A stretch of 64,000 nucleotides of DNA, from positions 1 through 64,000 of the forward strand of contig LJCV01000247.1 in the NCBI GenBank assembly GCA_001298575.1, given 5' to 3'. Made by a program: the position numbers and the translations under genes. The notes under the pieces are model-generated. The model was not told the DNA's origin. It saw only the letters and a list, made by a program, of their open reading frames with translations, and did no database searches. This document shows positions 49,539 through 61,100 of this stretch, piece by piece. The DNA comes from Actinobacteria bacterium OK074 (lineage in GTDB: Bacteria; Actinomycetota; Actinomycetes; Streptomycetales; Streptomycetaceae). Numbering within the stretch: position 1 is the first letter of the stretch; each line of letters starts with the position of its first letter.

Positions 49539-51032
49539 GTGTCCCTAGCCGACCCCGCCACAGCCACCGGCGCCGCGGAGTTCGTCCCCGATCCCCGGCT
49601 CACCAACGAAGACCTCGCGCCCGCCGCCGAGCGCAAGTGGAAGGTCTTCGACCTGTTCGCCATGTGGATGTCCGACGTCCACAACCTCGGCAACTACACG
49701 TTCGCCGCGGGCCTGCTGGTCCTCGGCATGAACGTCTGGCAGATCTTCACGTCCCTGCTCGTCGGCTTCGTCCTCATCTTCATCGGAATGAACTGGATGG
49801 GGAAGATCGGGCAGCGTCACGGCGTCCCCTTCCCCGTCGTCAGCCGCATCAGCTTCGGCGTGTGGGGTGCCAACATCCCCGCCCTGATCAGGGCCGTCAT
49901 CGCCATCATGTGGTACGGCATCCAGACCTACCTCGCGTCCGTCGCCGTCAACGTGATGCTGCTCGCCGCCTGGCCGGGCCTGGAGTCCTGGACCCACCAC
50001 TCCTTCCTCGGCCTGGACGCGCTCGGCTGGATCTCCTTCGTCTCCCTCTGGCTGGTCCAGGCGCTGATCATCACGCAGGGCATGGAGTCCGTCCGCAAGT
50101 TCCAGGACTTCTGCGGTCCCGCGATCTGGCTCGTGATGATCGCGCTCGCCGTGTGGGTGCTGGCCAAGGCGGGCTGGTCGATTCCGCTCGCGAGCACCCC
50201 GCACCCCGTCTCCACCGGTGAGCAGTTCCGGCAGTGGTTCGGCGCGATCGGCCTGATCCTCGCCACCTACGGCACCCTGATGCTCAACTTCTGCGACTTC
50301 TCGCGCTTCGCACCCGACTACAAGACGGTCAAGCGTGGCAACTTCTGGGGCCTTCCGGTCAACTCGACCGCCTTCGTGATCGTTTCGGTGATCGTCACGG
50401 CCGGGTCGATCAAGGCGTTCGGCGAGGCCATCACCGACCCGGCGCTGCTCGTCGCCAAGGTCGGCAACACCTGGGTGCTCGTGCTCGCCGCGTTCACGTT
50501 CGCCGTCGCCACGATGGGCGTCAACATCGTCGCCAACTTCGTCTCCCCGGCGTACGACCTCGCCAACGTCTGGCCGCAGAAGATCAACTTCAAGGTCGGC
50601 GGCCTGATCAGCACGGTCGCGGCGCTGCTGGTCACCCCCTGGAACCTCTACTCCAACCCCAACGTCGTCAACTACTTCCTCGGCGGCCTCGGCGCCTTCC
50701 TCGGACCGCTGTTCGGCGTGATCATGGTCGACTACTACCTGATCAAGCGCGGCCGTATCGACGTCGACCAGCTCTTCTCCGCCGCGCCCGGCTCCCGGTA
50801 CTACTACCGCAAGGGCATCAACCCCAAGGCCGTATGGGCGTTCCTGCCCTCCGCGGCGGTCGCGGGCGTGTTCGCCCTGGTCAAGACCTTCAGTGACATC
50901 GCCCCCTACTCGTGGTTCATCGGTGTGGCGCTGGCCGCCGGGCTGTACTACGCCCTGTCCGGCGCCGAGCGGGCCGCCGCTCCGGCGGAGTCGGCGGACG
51001 CGGTGTCCGGCCCGGCGGGCGCGGAGGGCTGA
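49539..51032 (+). CDS. NCS1 family nucleobase/allantoin/hydantoin transporter
   Basis: The 497-residue protein has about 12 membrane helices and is a cation-coupled NCS1 symporter. Family marks are LTNEDLAPAAERKWKVFDLFAMWMSDVHNLGNYTFAAGL at the start, FPVVSRISFGVWGANIPALIRAVIAIMWYGIQTYLA, LNFCDFSRFAPDYKTVKRGNFWGLPVN in the middle and GVIMVDYYLIKRG near the end. Substrates of the family include uracil, allantoin, cytosine and hydantoins. The adjoining racemase gene points to hydantoin or allantoin. The GTG at 49539 has TTGGAGG 8 nt upstream. The racemase gene follows by 2 bp. Control is probably by the divergent GntR protein through the palindrome. Confidence 0.92.
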   Translation: MSLADPATATGAAEFVPDPRLTNEDLAPAAERKWKVFDLFAMWMSDVHNLGNYTFAAGLLVLGMNVWQIFTSLLVGFVLIFIGMNWMGKIGQRHGVPFPVVSRISFGVWGANIPALIRAVIAIMWYGIQTYLASVAVNVMLLAAWPGLESWTHHSFLGLDALGWISFVSLWLVQALIITQGMESVRKFQDFCGPAIWLVMIALAVWVLAKAGWSIPLASTPHPVSTGEQFRQWFGAIGLILATYGTLMLNFCDFSRFAPDYKTVKRGNFWGLPVNSTAFVIVSVIVTAGSIKAFGEAITDPALLVAKVGNTWVLVLAAFTFAVATMGVNIVANFVSPAYDLANVWPQKINFKVGGLISTVAALLVTPWNLYSNPNVVNYFLGGLGAFLGPLFGVIMVDYYLIKRGRIDVDQLFSAAPGSRYYYRKGINPKAVWAFLPSAAVAGVFALVKTFSDIAPYSWFIGVALAAGLYYALSGAERAAAPAESADAVSGPAGAEG

Positions 51033-51034
51033 GC

Positions 51035-51751
51035 GTGCGGATCGTCGTCACCAACTGCAACACCACGCAGTCGATGACCGAGGAGATCGTCCGTGGTGCC
51101 CGGGCCGCCGCCGGCCCGGGCACCACCGTGACCGGACTGACCCCCTCGTGGGGGCCCGAGTCCGCGGAGGGCTGGCTCGACAGCTATCTGTCGGCCGCCG
51201 CCGTCCTCGACACGCTGCGCACGTACGCGGGTCCGCCGTACGACGCCGTCGTCATGGCCGGATTCGGGGAGCACGGGAGGGAGGGGGTGCGGGAACTCGT
51301 GGACGTACCCGTCGTCGACATCACCGAGGCCGCCGCGCATCTCGCGTGTCTGCTCGGACGGCGGTACGGGGTCGTCACCACGCTCGAACGGTCGTGCGGG
51401 CAGATTGAGGACAGCCTGTACACGGCCGGGGTGCTGCCGAACTGCGCCGCCGTGGTCGGCACCGGCCTCGGCGTCCTCGACCTCGCCGACGACCGGCGCA
51501 CCGAGGAGGCGTTCCTCACCGCGGCGGAACGCGCCCGCGAGGCCGGAGCCGAGGTGCTGGTCCTCGGCTGCGCCGGGATGACGGGGTTGCAGCGGGTGGT
51601 CGGGGAGAAGCTGGGGATGCCGGTGGTGGACGGGGTGGCGGCCGGGGTGAAGTTGGCGGAGTCGTTGGTGGGGTTGGGGCTGACGACGAGCAGGGTGGGG
51701 AGTTATGCGAGGCCGTTGGAGAAGCGGCGGGGGTGGGGGAGAGGGCGATAG
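51035..51751 (+). CDS. Asp/Glu/hydantoin racemase family protein
   Basis: The 238-residue protein belongs to the Asp/Glu/hydantoin racemase superfamily, whose two-cysteine site interconverts enantiomers. The second cysteine motif is present (EVLVLGCAGMTG). At the first position, normally ACFGD/ACFGE in hydantoin and allantoin racemases, it has VVMAGFGEHGREG, with glycine in place of cysteine. The enzyme may therefore be a one-base isomerase or decarboxylase-like variant, or an allantoin-related subgroup. It starts at GTG 51035, 2 bp after the transporter stop, so the two are translationally coupled. The last residues are Arg-rich (EKRRGWGRGR). Confidence 0.85.
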   Translation: MRIVVTNCNTTQSMTEEIVRGARAAAGPGTTVTGLTPSWGPESAEGWLDSYLSAAAVLDTLRTYAGPPYDAVVMAGFGEHGREGVRELVDVPVVDITEAAAHLACLLGRRYGVVTTLERSCGQIEDSLYTAGVLPNCAAVVGTGLGVLDLADDRRTEEAFLTAAERAREAGAEVLVLGCAGMTGLQRVVGEKLGMPVVDGVAAGVKLAESLVGLGLTTSRVGSYARPLEKRRGWGRGR

Positions 51752-51852
51752 TGGGGGTGCCTTCGTCGTCCGTCGGGGTGAACGGGCTTGGCCCTGCCTC
51801 GGGTTCAGTGTCAGCCTCAGCCTCGGCCTTGGCGCGAGCCTCGGCTTCTGCC

Positions 51853-52266
51853 TCAGCTCGTGGGGGCGTCGGGTATCGCCGCCGTCGCCGTGATCTCCAC
51901 CAGCTGGCCGGTGTAGCCGAGGCAGGAGACGCCGAGCAGGGTAGAGGAGTGGGGGCCGAGGGAGAGGCCGGACGCCTCGACCACCGCCCACACCGCCGAG
52001 AGCACCGTGGGCTCGGCGCTCACGACGTACACGTCCGTCGTCACCACGTGCGCCAAGTCGCTGCCGACCGCCCGTAGTTGCTCCTCCAGGTTGGCGAGCA
52101 CCTGCTCGGCCTGCCGTACGGCATCGCCCGCGCCGACCAGGTTCCCTTCGGCATCGAGCGGCACGGCCCCGGCGAGGAACGCCAGCCGGGTGCCCGCCTC
52201 GACGACGGTCGCGTGCGCGTAACCGGGGGGAGGGAAGAGGGTGGGGGCGGGGACACGTCTGAGCAT
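51853..52266 (-). CDS. RidA family protein
   Basis: The 137-residue protein has the RidA/YjgF fold: FPPPGYAHATVVEAGTRLAFLAGAVPLDAEGNLVGAGDAVRQAEQVLANLEEQLRAVG and VVTTDVYVV, then LLGVSCLGYTGQLVEITATAAI at the end. Classical RidA deaminates reactive enamine/imine intermediates, using an Arg in the region near RLVEVxAxA; here the corresponding place reads QLVEITATA, with Gln, so the deaminase activity may be changed, as in Rid subfamilies. The ATG at 52266 (MLRRVPAP) is the family-like start; in-frame ATGs upstream to 52335 are possible. It converges with the racemase gene and may serve the same ureide or hydantoin catabolism. Confidence 0.83.
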   Translation of the reverse strand: MLRRVPAPTLFPPPGYAHATVVEAGTRLAFLAGAVPLDAEGNLVGAGDAVRQAEQVLANLEEQLRAVGSDLAHVVTTDVYVVSAEPTVLSAVWAVVEASGLSLGPHSSTLLGVSCLGYTGQLVEITATAAIPDAPTS

Positions 52267-52383
52267 GGGGATCTGGATCTCCGGGTGCTTGCGCGTGGGT
52301 GTGGGCATCGGTGTGACGGTCGGTCTGTCGATCATGCATCGGGTGGGCCTGGGAACGCACCCGGGTTTTGGTGGCGTGCCGGG

Positions 52384-53076
52384 TCATTGGCCGTGCGCCT
52401 GCCGTTCGCACTCCTGTGCCAGGGACGGGTACGCCTCCGCGATGGCCGTGCGGATGCGGTGGTGCAGCAGTGCGGCTGCCTCGGCGCGGCCGGAGGAGCG
52501 GCCGTGGCCGGGCCAGTTGTCCAGGAGTTGTTCGTGGTGGCGCAGGCGGTGGAGGAGGTAGGCGACCTTCCAGGGGTCCAGGGAGGAGCGGTCGGCGGGC
52601 CCGGGAGGTGACCCGTCGGGCGGGGGTGGCTGGTTGGCGGTGGGTGGTGAAGCGGCACGGGACTGTGCCGCCTCCGTGCGGGCCCGGTGTTCCAGTGCTC
52701 GTAGTGCCAGTCGTCCCGATTCCAGGCGTGGGACCTCGATCGGCTCGGTCCTGATCCGTTCCAGCAGCTCTTCCCTGCGGTGGCGCAACGCGGCCCGTAC
52801 CGCCGCCGCCCGCCGCGCCGAGGCGTCCGACAGCGCCCGGAACTCGTCACTCCGCTCGGCGGCCTCGACCCGCGCGAGGCGGTACAGCCGGGTCCGGGGC
52901 GCCGCCCTGAACCGCGCGCCGACGCCCACCCTGTCCGGGGCGCCGAGCAGCCGGTGCACCATTCCCGGGGTCCAGCCGCGGGCCCGTAGCCCGGTGCGGG
53001 ACACGTAGCGCTGGCCTTCTCCAGCTTCGCCCTTCTCGTGCTCCTCGTCCTTCTCGTGATGCGCGTGGCTCGTCAT
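52384..53076 (-). CDS. conserved hypothetical protein with an N-terminal wHTH-like motif
   Basis: The 230-residue protein opens with a His/Glu-rich stretch (SHAHHEKDEEHEKGEAGEG). A block follows, YVSRTGLRARGWTPGMVHRLLGAPDRVGVGARFRAAPRTRLYRLARVEAAERSDEF. I have seen this LxxRGWTxxMIxxLLGxPD pattern in many actinobacterial and cyanobacterial proteins; it resembles a small helix-turn-helix. The rest is Arg/Ala/Glu-rich and probably helical, ending with DPWKVAYLLHRLRHHEQLLDNWPGHG. The function is unknown. The ATG at 53076 has GGGGGAGG 5 nt upstream. The in-frame ATG at 53136 overlaps the -10 box of the upstream promoter and is excluded. A damage-type promoter and a 15-bp imperfect inverted repeat lie just upstream, hinting at autoregulation. 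Confidence 0.7.
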   Translation of the reverse strand: MTSHAHHEKDEEHEKGEAGEGQRYVSRTGLRARGWTPGMVHRLLGAPDRVGVGARFRAAPRTRLYRLARVEAAERSDEFRALSDASARRAAAVRAALRHRREELLERIRTEPIEVPRLESGRLALRALEHRARTEAAQSRAASPPTANQPPPPDGSPPGPADRSSLDPWKVAYLLHRLRHHEQLLDNWPGHGRSSGRAEAAALLHHRIRTAIAEAYPSLAQECERQAHGQ

Positions 53077-53099
53077 CGGCGCCTCCCCCGTAGCGCTCT

Positions 53100-53134
53100 G
53101 AATCGGATGGTCACTGACTGTGACCGTCTGATTC
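53100..53134 (-). promoter_or_regulatory. 15-bp imperfect inverted repeat at the transcription start
   Basis: GAATCGGATGGTCAC (53100-53114) and GTGACCGTCTGATTC (53120-53134) match at 13 of 15 positions around the centre TGACT. The repeat starts directly after the -10 box of the minus-strand promoter, so a bound protein would block transcription start. Confidence 0.65.
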
Positions 53135-53135
53135 A

Positions 53136-53158
53136 TTGATAGCGCGTGCCACTGACAA
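53136..53158 (-). promoter_or_regulatory. PafBC-type damage promoter of the 53-kb hypothetical gene
   Basis: On the minus strand TTGTCAGTG (53158-53150), 8 nt, then TATCAA (53141-53136). The upstream element is perfect; the -10 box differs from TANNNT only in the last base. Confidence 0.55.
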
Positions 53159-53302
53159 TCGAGGGAGCGAGGGGGTGATGGGGGATGAGGGGGCGTTCAG
53201 TCGTCGTGCCCGCGCTGTCGTATCGTCATGATCACTCTTCGCGGTCGCCGCAGTAGGGTAAGACGCACGTGGCGTGCGAGCGGGACGGAAACAGGGGGCC
53301 TT

Positions 53303-53734
53303 GTGGACGCAGAGTTGGTGAGCCTCGCGGGAACGGGCGCGACCACCTTGGTGACGTTGATGGTGACCGACGGGTGGGAGCAGGTGCGCAGCCGGGTCGC
53401 CGCCTTCTTCTCGCGTGGCCGGGAGGGCGAAGCGGAGGCGGTGCAGGCGGAGTTGGAGTCCTCGCGGGCCGAACTCGTCGCCGCGCGTGCGGCGCAGGAC
53501 GAGGACGCCGAGGCCGACGTCCGCGCGGAGTGGCGGGTGCGCATGCGCCGGACCTTGCAGGCCGACCCGCAGGCCGCCGCCGAACTGCGGGCCCTGCTCG
53601 ACGAGTTGCTGCCCGCGGAGCCGGATCCGACCGCCGGGAGCGTGCACAACGTCATCAGCGGGGGAGTGCAGCACGGGACGGTCATCCAGGCGCACACCAT
53701 CGGCGATGTGAACATCGGCGACTCTCGCAGGTGA
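53303..53734 (+). CDS. small protein with a VxNxIxxGVxxGTVIQAHTI beta motif
   Basis: The 143-residue protein has a short hydrophobic start (LVSLAGTGATTLVTLMVTDGWEQV), a helical Glu/Ala/Arg-rich middle with coiled-coil character (about 30-105), and a C-terminal beta-strand motif, NVISGGVQHGTVIQAHTI, followed by GDVNIG. That ending is common in streptomycete proteins linked to effector-associated or NTPase-based conflict modules, where it replaces or precedes a larger domain; here nothing follows it. The GTG at 53303 has AGGGGG upstream. Its TGA stop (53732-53734) lies in the first unit of a 10-bp tandem repeat that leads into the nucleotidyltransferase gene. The function is unknown. Confidence 0.75.
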   Translation: MDAELVSLAGTGATTLVTLMVTDGWEQVRSRVAAFFSRGREGEAEAVQAELESSRAELVAARAAQDEDAEADVRAEWRVRMRRTLQADPQAAAELRALLDELLPAEPDPTAGSVHNVISGGVQHGTVIQAHTIGDVNIGDSRR

Positions 53735-53797
53735 CGGCAGGTGACGGCAGGTGACGGCAGGTGACGGCAGGTGACGGCAGGTGACGGCAGGTGACGG
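53731..53797 (+). repeat. 10-bp tandem repeat GTGACGGCAG carrying a stop and the next start codon
   Basis: Six identical copies of GTGACGGCAG run from 53731 to 53790, followed by a partial seventh copy GTGACGG. The TGA of the upstream gene is in the first copy, and the GTG start of the nucleotidyltransferase is the first codon of the partial copy. Each full unit contains a GTG codon; a ribosome starting on any internal one meets a TGA after seven codons or runs out of frame, so only the last GTG opens the gene. Confidence 0.95.
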
Positions 53798-54573
53798 ACG
53801 AAGCCTTCCTCGGCCGCGTCGCCGACCGCCTCGCCGCACTCCCCGCCGTCCAGGCCGTAGCCCTCGGCGGATCACGGGCGCGGGGAGTCGAACGCCCCGA
53901 CAGTGACTGGGACTTGGCCGTCTACTACCGGGGCGGGTTCGACCCCGCGGACCTGCGTGCCGTCGGCTGGCCGGGCGAGGTGTCCGAGATCGGTGCCTGG
54001 GGCGGCGGAGTCTTCAACGGCGGCGCCTGGCTGACGATCGAGGGACGGCGGGTCGACGTCCACTACCGCGAACTCGACGTCGTGGAACACGAGTTGGCCG
54101 AGGCGGAACAAGGACGCTTCCGTATCGAGCCGCTCATGTTCCACCTCGCCGGGATCCCGACGTATCTGCTGGTCGCCGAACTCGCCGTGAACAGGGTGCT
54201 GCGGGGCCAACTGCCGCGCCCCGCCGGGTATCCGACGGCGCTGCGCAGGACCGCTGCCGAGCGCTGGTACGGCCAGGCCACCGCCACCCTCGCGTACGCC
54301 GCGGCCGGCCATGCGCCCTACGGCGCGGTCGCGCAGGTCGCGGGCGCGGTCGCCCTGGCCGCGACGCAGACGGCGCACGCGGTGCTGGCCGCGCGAGGGG
54401 AGTGGGTCACCAACGAGAAGCACCTCGTCGCGAACGCCGGGCTGAGTGAAGTGGACGCCGTCGTAGGCGAGTTGACGCCGGATCCGAAGGCGCTGGCGCG
54501 GGCGGTCGCGGAGGCGGGAAGGGTCTTCGAACGTGCCGTCGGGGCCGGTGCGGCGCCCTCCCGGCGCGGGTAG
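53791..54573 (+). CDS. nucleotidyltransferase domain protein
   Basis: The 260-residue protein has an N-terminal pol-beta-type nucleotidyltransferase motif: ALGGSRARGVERPDSDWDLAVYY, with G26-G27-S28, then D39 and D41 as metal ligands, and a third Asp in GRRVDVHY near residue 90. The C-terminal half is helical (RTAAERWYGQATATLAYAAAGHAPYGAVAQVAGAVALAATQTAHAVLAARGEWVTNEKHL), resembling a HEPN-like or aminoglycoside-nucleotidyltransferase tail. It may nucleotidylate a protein, tRNA or small molecule. The GTG at 53791 is embedded in the 10-bp tandem repeat, and the only ribosome site is the repeat's own GCAGG. Coupling to the upstream small protein is likely. Confidence 0.85.
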   Translation: MTDEAFLGRVADRLAALPAVQAVALGGSRARGVERPDSDWDLAVYYRGGFDPADLRAVGWPGEVSEIGAWGGGVFNGGAWLTIEGRRVDVHYRELDVVEHELAEAEQGRFRIEPLMFHLAGIPTYLLVAELAVNRVLRGQLPRPAGYPTALRRTAAERWYGQATATLAYAAAGHAPYGAVAQVAGAVALAATQTAHAVLAARGEWVTNEKHLVANAGLSEVDAVVGELTPDPKALARAVAEAGRVFERAVGAGAAPSRRG

Positions 54574-54645
54574 GGGGCAGTGTGGCGGTCCCCTGGCGAC
54601 AGGCGGGGGCCAGTGCGGCGGCTGGCCTGGTGATAGGTTCCGAGG

Positions 54646-57933
<3,288 letters not shown>

Positions 57934-57991
57934 CGGGGGTTGGCCTTCTCGTCGAAGCAGCAGACACAACACCCCTTCCCGTAATCACCGC

Positions 57992-58020
57992 TTCACTCAC
58001 CGCAGCGATCACCGTAGAAT
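57992..58020 (+). promoter_or_regulatory. vegetative-type promoter of the giant helicase gene
   Basis: TTCACT (57992-57997), 17 bp, TAGAAT (58015-58020) gives 4/6 and 5/6 matches to the principal-sigma consensus. The predicted leader is about 140 nt and starts with a small TCCCC/GGGGA hairpin. Confidence 0.55.
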
Positions 58021-58164
58021 TCCCCGTTCAGGGGGGATCAGCGGGACTTGCGCTACCACCGGGACGTCTGGATGCCCGTGGTCGGTCTGTGCGCCGGCGG
58101 TGGGTGTTCCGTCGCGGACGGGCGCGCTCCGTTGGCCCAGAGGCGACGACCGGCGGGGACCAGC

Positions 58165-61100
58165 GTGACGAATCGGGGCGGCTTAGGCGATGGCGGGGAC
58201 CTTCAGCGGCTCAAGACGATCCTCGCGGGATGGCGAACTTCCCTGGTGGACCTGAGCGGACGCAACCGTCTGCTCAACTTCCGCCACACCAGGGCGGCGA
58301 CCCTGGAGATCTCCGCTCCCTCCGCGGCAAGGCTCCTCGAAGGCATGGACCGGGGCTGGGACTTCGCGCCCCTCCCGGACGAGGAGCCCGAGCCCACCGA
58401 GGAACCGGGGAGTGACGACGCCGCGCCCGCGCCCGCCGTACGAGACGATGCCGCGCCCGTCGTACGCGACGCCGCCGTCCCCGCCGTACGCGACGACGCC
58501 GTACGCGACGACGACGACGCCCCCACCGTACGAGGCCCCCGCGCCCCCGGCATCGTCACCCAGAAGACCACCGCCCCCGCCCTCCTCCGCGCACTGAACA
58601 ACCTGCGCGCCAAGTCGACCCAGTTGTTCAACGACTACGGGCTCTGGACCCTCAACCTCGGTGTCGGCATGCTTCATTGGCGTGAGGACGGCGCCGAGAG
58701 CGGCAGTGACGCCCCGCTGGTCCTGCTGCCGGTCGTCATCGAGCGCATGGCGAACGGGCGGATCCGGCTCCGGACCAACGACGAGGAGGAGCCGCGGTTC
58801 AACCCGGCTCTGAAGGTGAAGCTGGAGCAGTTCCACCTGGACTGGGCGCCGGTCACCGAACAGGAGCCCCTCGACCTGGGCGCGGTCCTGTCCGCGGCGG
58901 CGCGTGCCGTGGCGGGCAAGAGCGGCTGGCAGGTCTCCGACCGCATGGTGGTGGCGCTCTTCGCCTCCCACAAGGAGTCGATGTACCAGGACCTCCTCGA
59001 CAACGAACAGCGCGTCCTGGACAGCGATCTCGTACGGGCGGTCGCGCTCGGCCCCGATTCCGGTCTCGCCCCCGACCACTTCGACTTCGAGGAGATCGAA
59101 CTCGACCGGATCGACGAGCTGAGCCCGCCGGAGGACACCCCGCTGGTCCTCGACGCCGACGCCTCCCAGCGGCAGGCCGTCGCCGCCGCGGTGGCGGGGA
59201 AGTCGTTCGTCCTCGACGGTCCGCCCGGCACCGGCAAGAGCCAGACGATCGCCAACATGATCGCCGGGCTGATGCACGAGGGCCGCAGCGTGCTCTTCGT
59301 CAGCGAGAAGGCCGCGGCCCTCGACGTCGTCCTCGACCGGCTGCGTTCGGTCGGGCTCGACTCCTACGCCCTCGCCCTGCACAGCCACAACACGAGCCGG
59401 AAATCCGTTGCCCAGGAACTTGGCCGCGCCCTCGCGGAAGAGCCGCAGGCACCGCAGTTGTCGCAGCAGACCCTGGCACAGGCCCGCCGGCTGCGGCTCG
59501 CGCTGAGCGCCTATGCCGAGGCCATGAACGAGGTCCGGGAGCCGCTCGGACGGACACTGCACGACGTCATCGGACAGGTCGGACGCCTGTCCGAGGCACC
59601 GGTGGCGTTCCTGCCGCAGGCGGAGGGCGGCGCAGGCGCTGGCGCCAGCGCCGTGGACGGGTCCGACGGTTCCAACGGGGGCGACGGCGCCGCGGTCTTC
59701 CGGCCGGAAGGGCTCGGCGGGGCGGACCTGACCCGGATCGTCCAGGCGACGAAGACCATCTCCGGGGCCTGGGAGGCCGTCGCCGACCCCTCCTTCCCCT
59801 GGCGTGACCTGCGCACCGGGATGCCCCATCCGCGCCCCGCACTCGACCAGGCCCGCGCCGCACGGAACGGAATCGCCGCGGCCGTCGACCGATACCGCGA
59901 CCTCCTCGCACACAGAGACCTCGCCCCCGACACAACCCCCACCTCCACCCCCGATGATCAGGCAACCATCAACCGCCTGACCGCCCTCCTCCGCCTGCTC
60001 GACACCCGCAGCGCCGTACTGGAGACCTGGCTGACGACCGACGACTTCGCGGACGACGTGGCCGACCCCGCCGACACCTTCGTGGCGGAGCTGCGCAAGG
60101 TGAACCGGGCGCGGGCGAAGGCCCGTACGGCGGTCGGTGCGAGCTGGTCCGAGCTGTCCACCAGGCTGACGGCCGAGCCGGGGGCGGCCGAACGCGGGCT
60201 CGCGGCGATGTCGCCGCCCGGACTCGAACCCGCCGGTCTCTCCGAGGAGCGCGCCCGTGCCCTGGCCGAGGAGTTCGACCGGACGGCGGGCGTGCTGGAG
60301 CACACCCACCACACCCTCGTGGACATCAGCCGCACCACGGGTCTCACCGTCCCCGGGGGCCTCCAGGAAGCGGGCAGGCTGTGCGACGTGGTCGCCGTGG
60401 CCGGGGCCGAGCACCGGCCGTCGGCGCACTGGCTGACCCCCGAGGGCGCGGAACAGGCCGAGGACGCGGCGGTTCGCGTCGTCGCCGACGCGTTGGGCGC
60501 GTTCTTCGGCCGCCGGGACGAGGTGCTGTCGGCGCAGGCACTGGCGGTGTCCCACGCGGGTCCCGGCTGGGCGGAGCTGCGGGCGGAGCTGAACGCCGAG
60601 CGGCCGGCCAACGAGCTGGCGCTCGCGGAACTGAAGCCGCCCGGTGCCGACATCGCGTCCCTGACGGCCAGAGAGGCCATGGAACTGGCGGGCTGGTTCG
60701 AGCCCCTCGCCGACACCCTCGAAGCCGCCGGCCGGCACGCCGACGCGGTCGCCACCCTGCTCGGTTGCGGCCGCCCGAGGTCGACGTCCGAGGCCGAGGA
60801 CCTGGCCGCGCTCGTCGAGTCGGCCCGTGACGCGGACCGCGCGCTCCAGGCATGGTTGGATCCCGAGGCACTGCCCCAACTCCGGTCGGCCGTGGCCGAG
60901 ATCTCCCAGGCCGCCGAAGAACTGGAAGCCGCGCGGCAGGCCGCCCAGGACACCTTCCGCCCCGAACTCGTCTCGGCGCCGGGCCTCCCCGAGGCCGTGG
61001 ACCGCCTTGTCGCGGGTCGGCAGGGGCTCGTCGGGGCGCTCTCCAGCGGTGTCCGGAGCGACCGCAAGCTCGTCGCCGGGCTCACTCACGGCGGCTCGTG

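Noticed and set aside
53731..53797. CRISPR array
   Set aside because: The units are 10 bp, directly adjacent with no spacers, and no cas genes are present.
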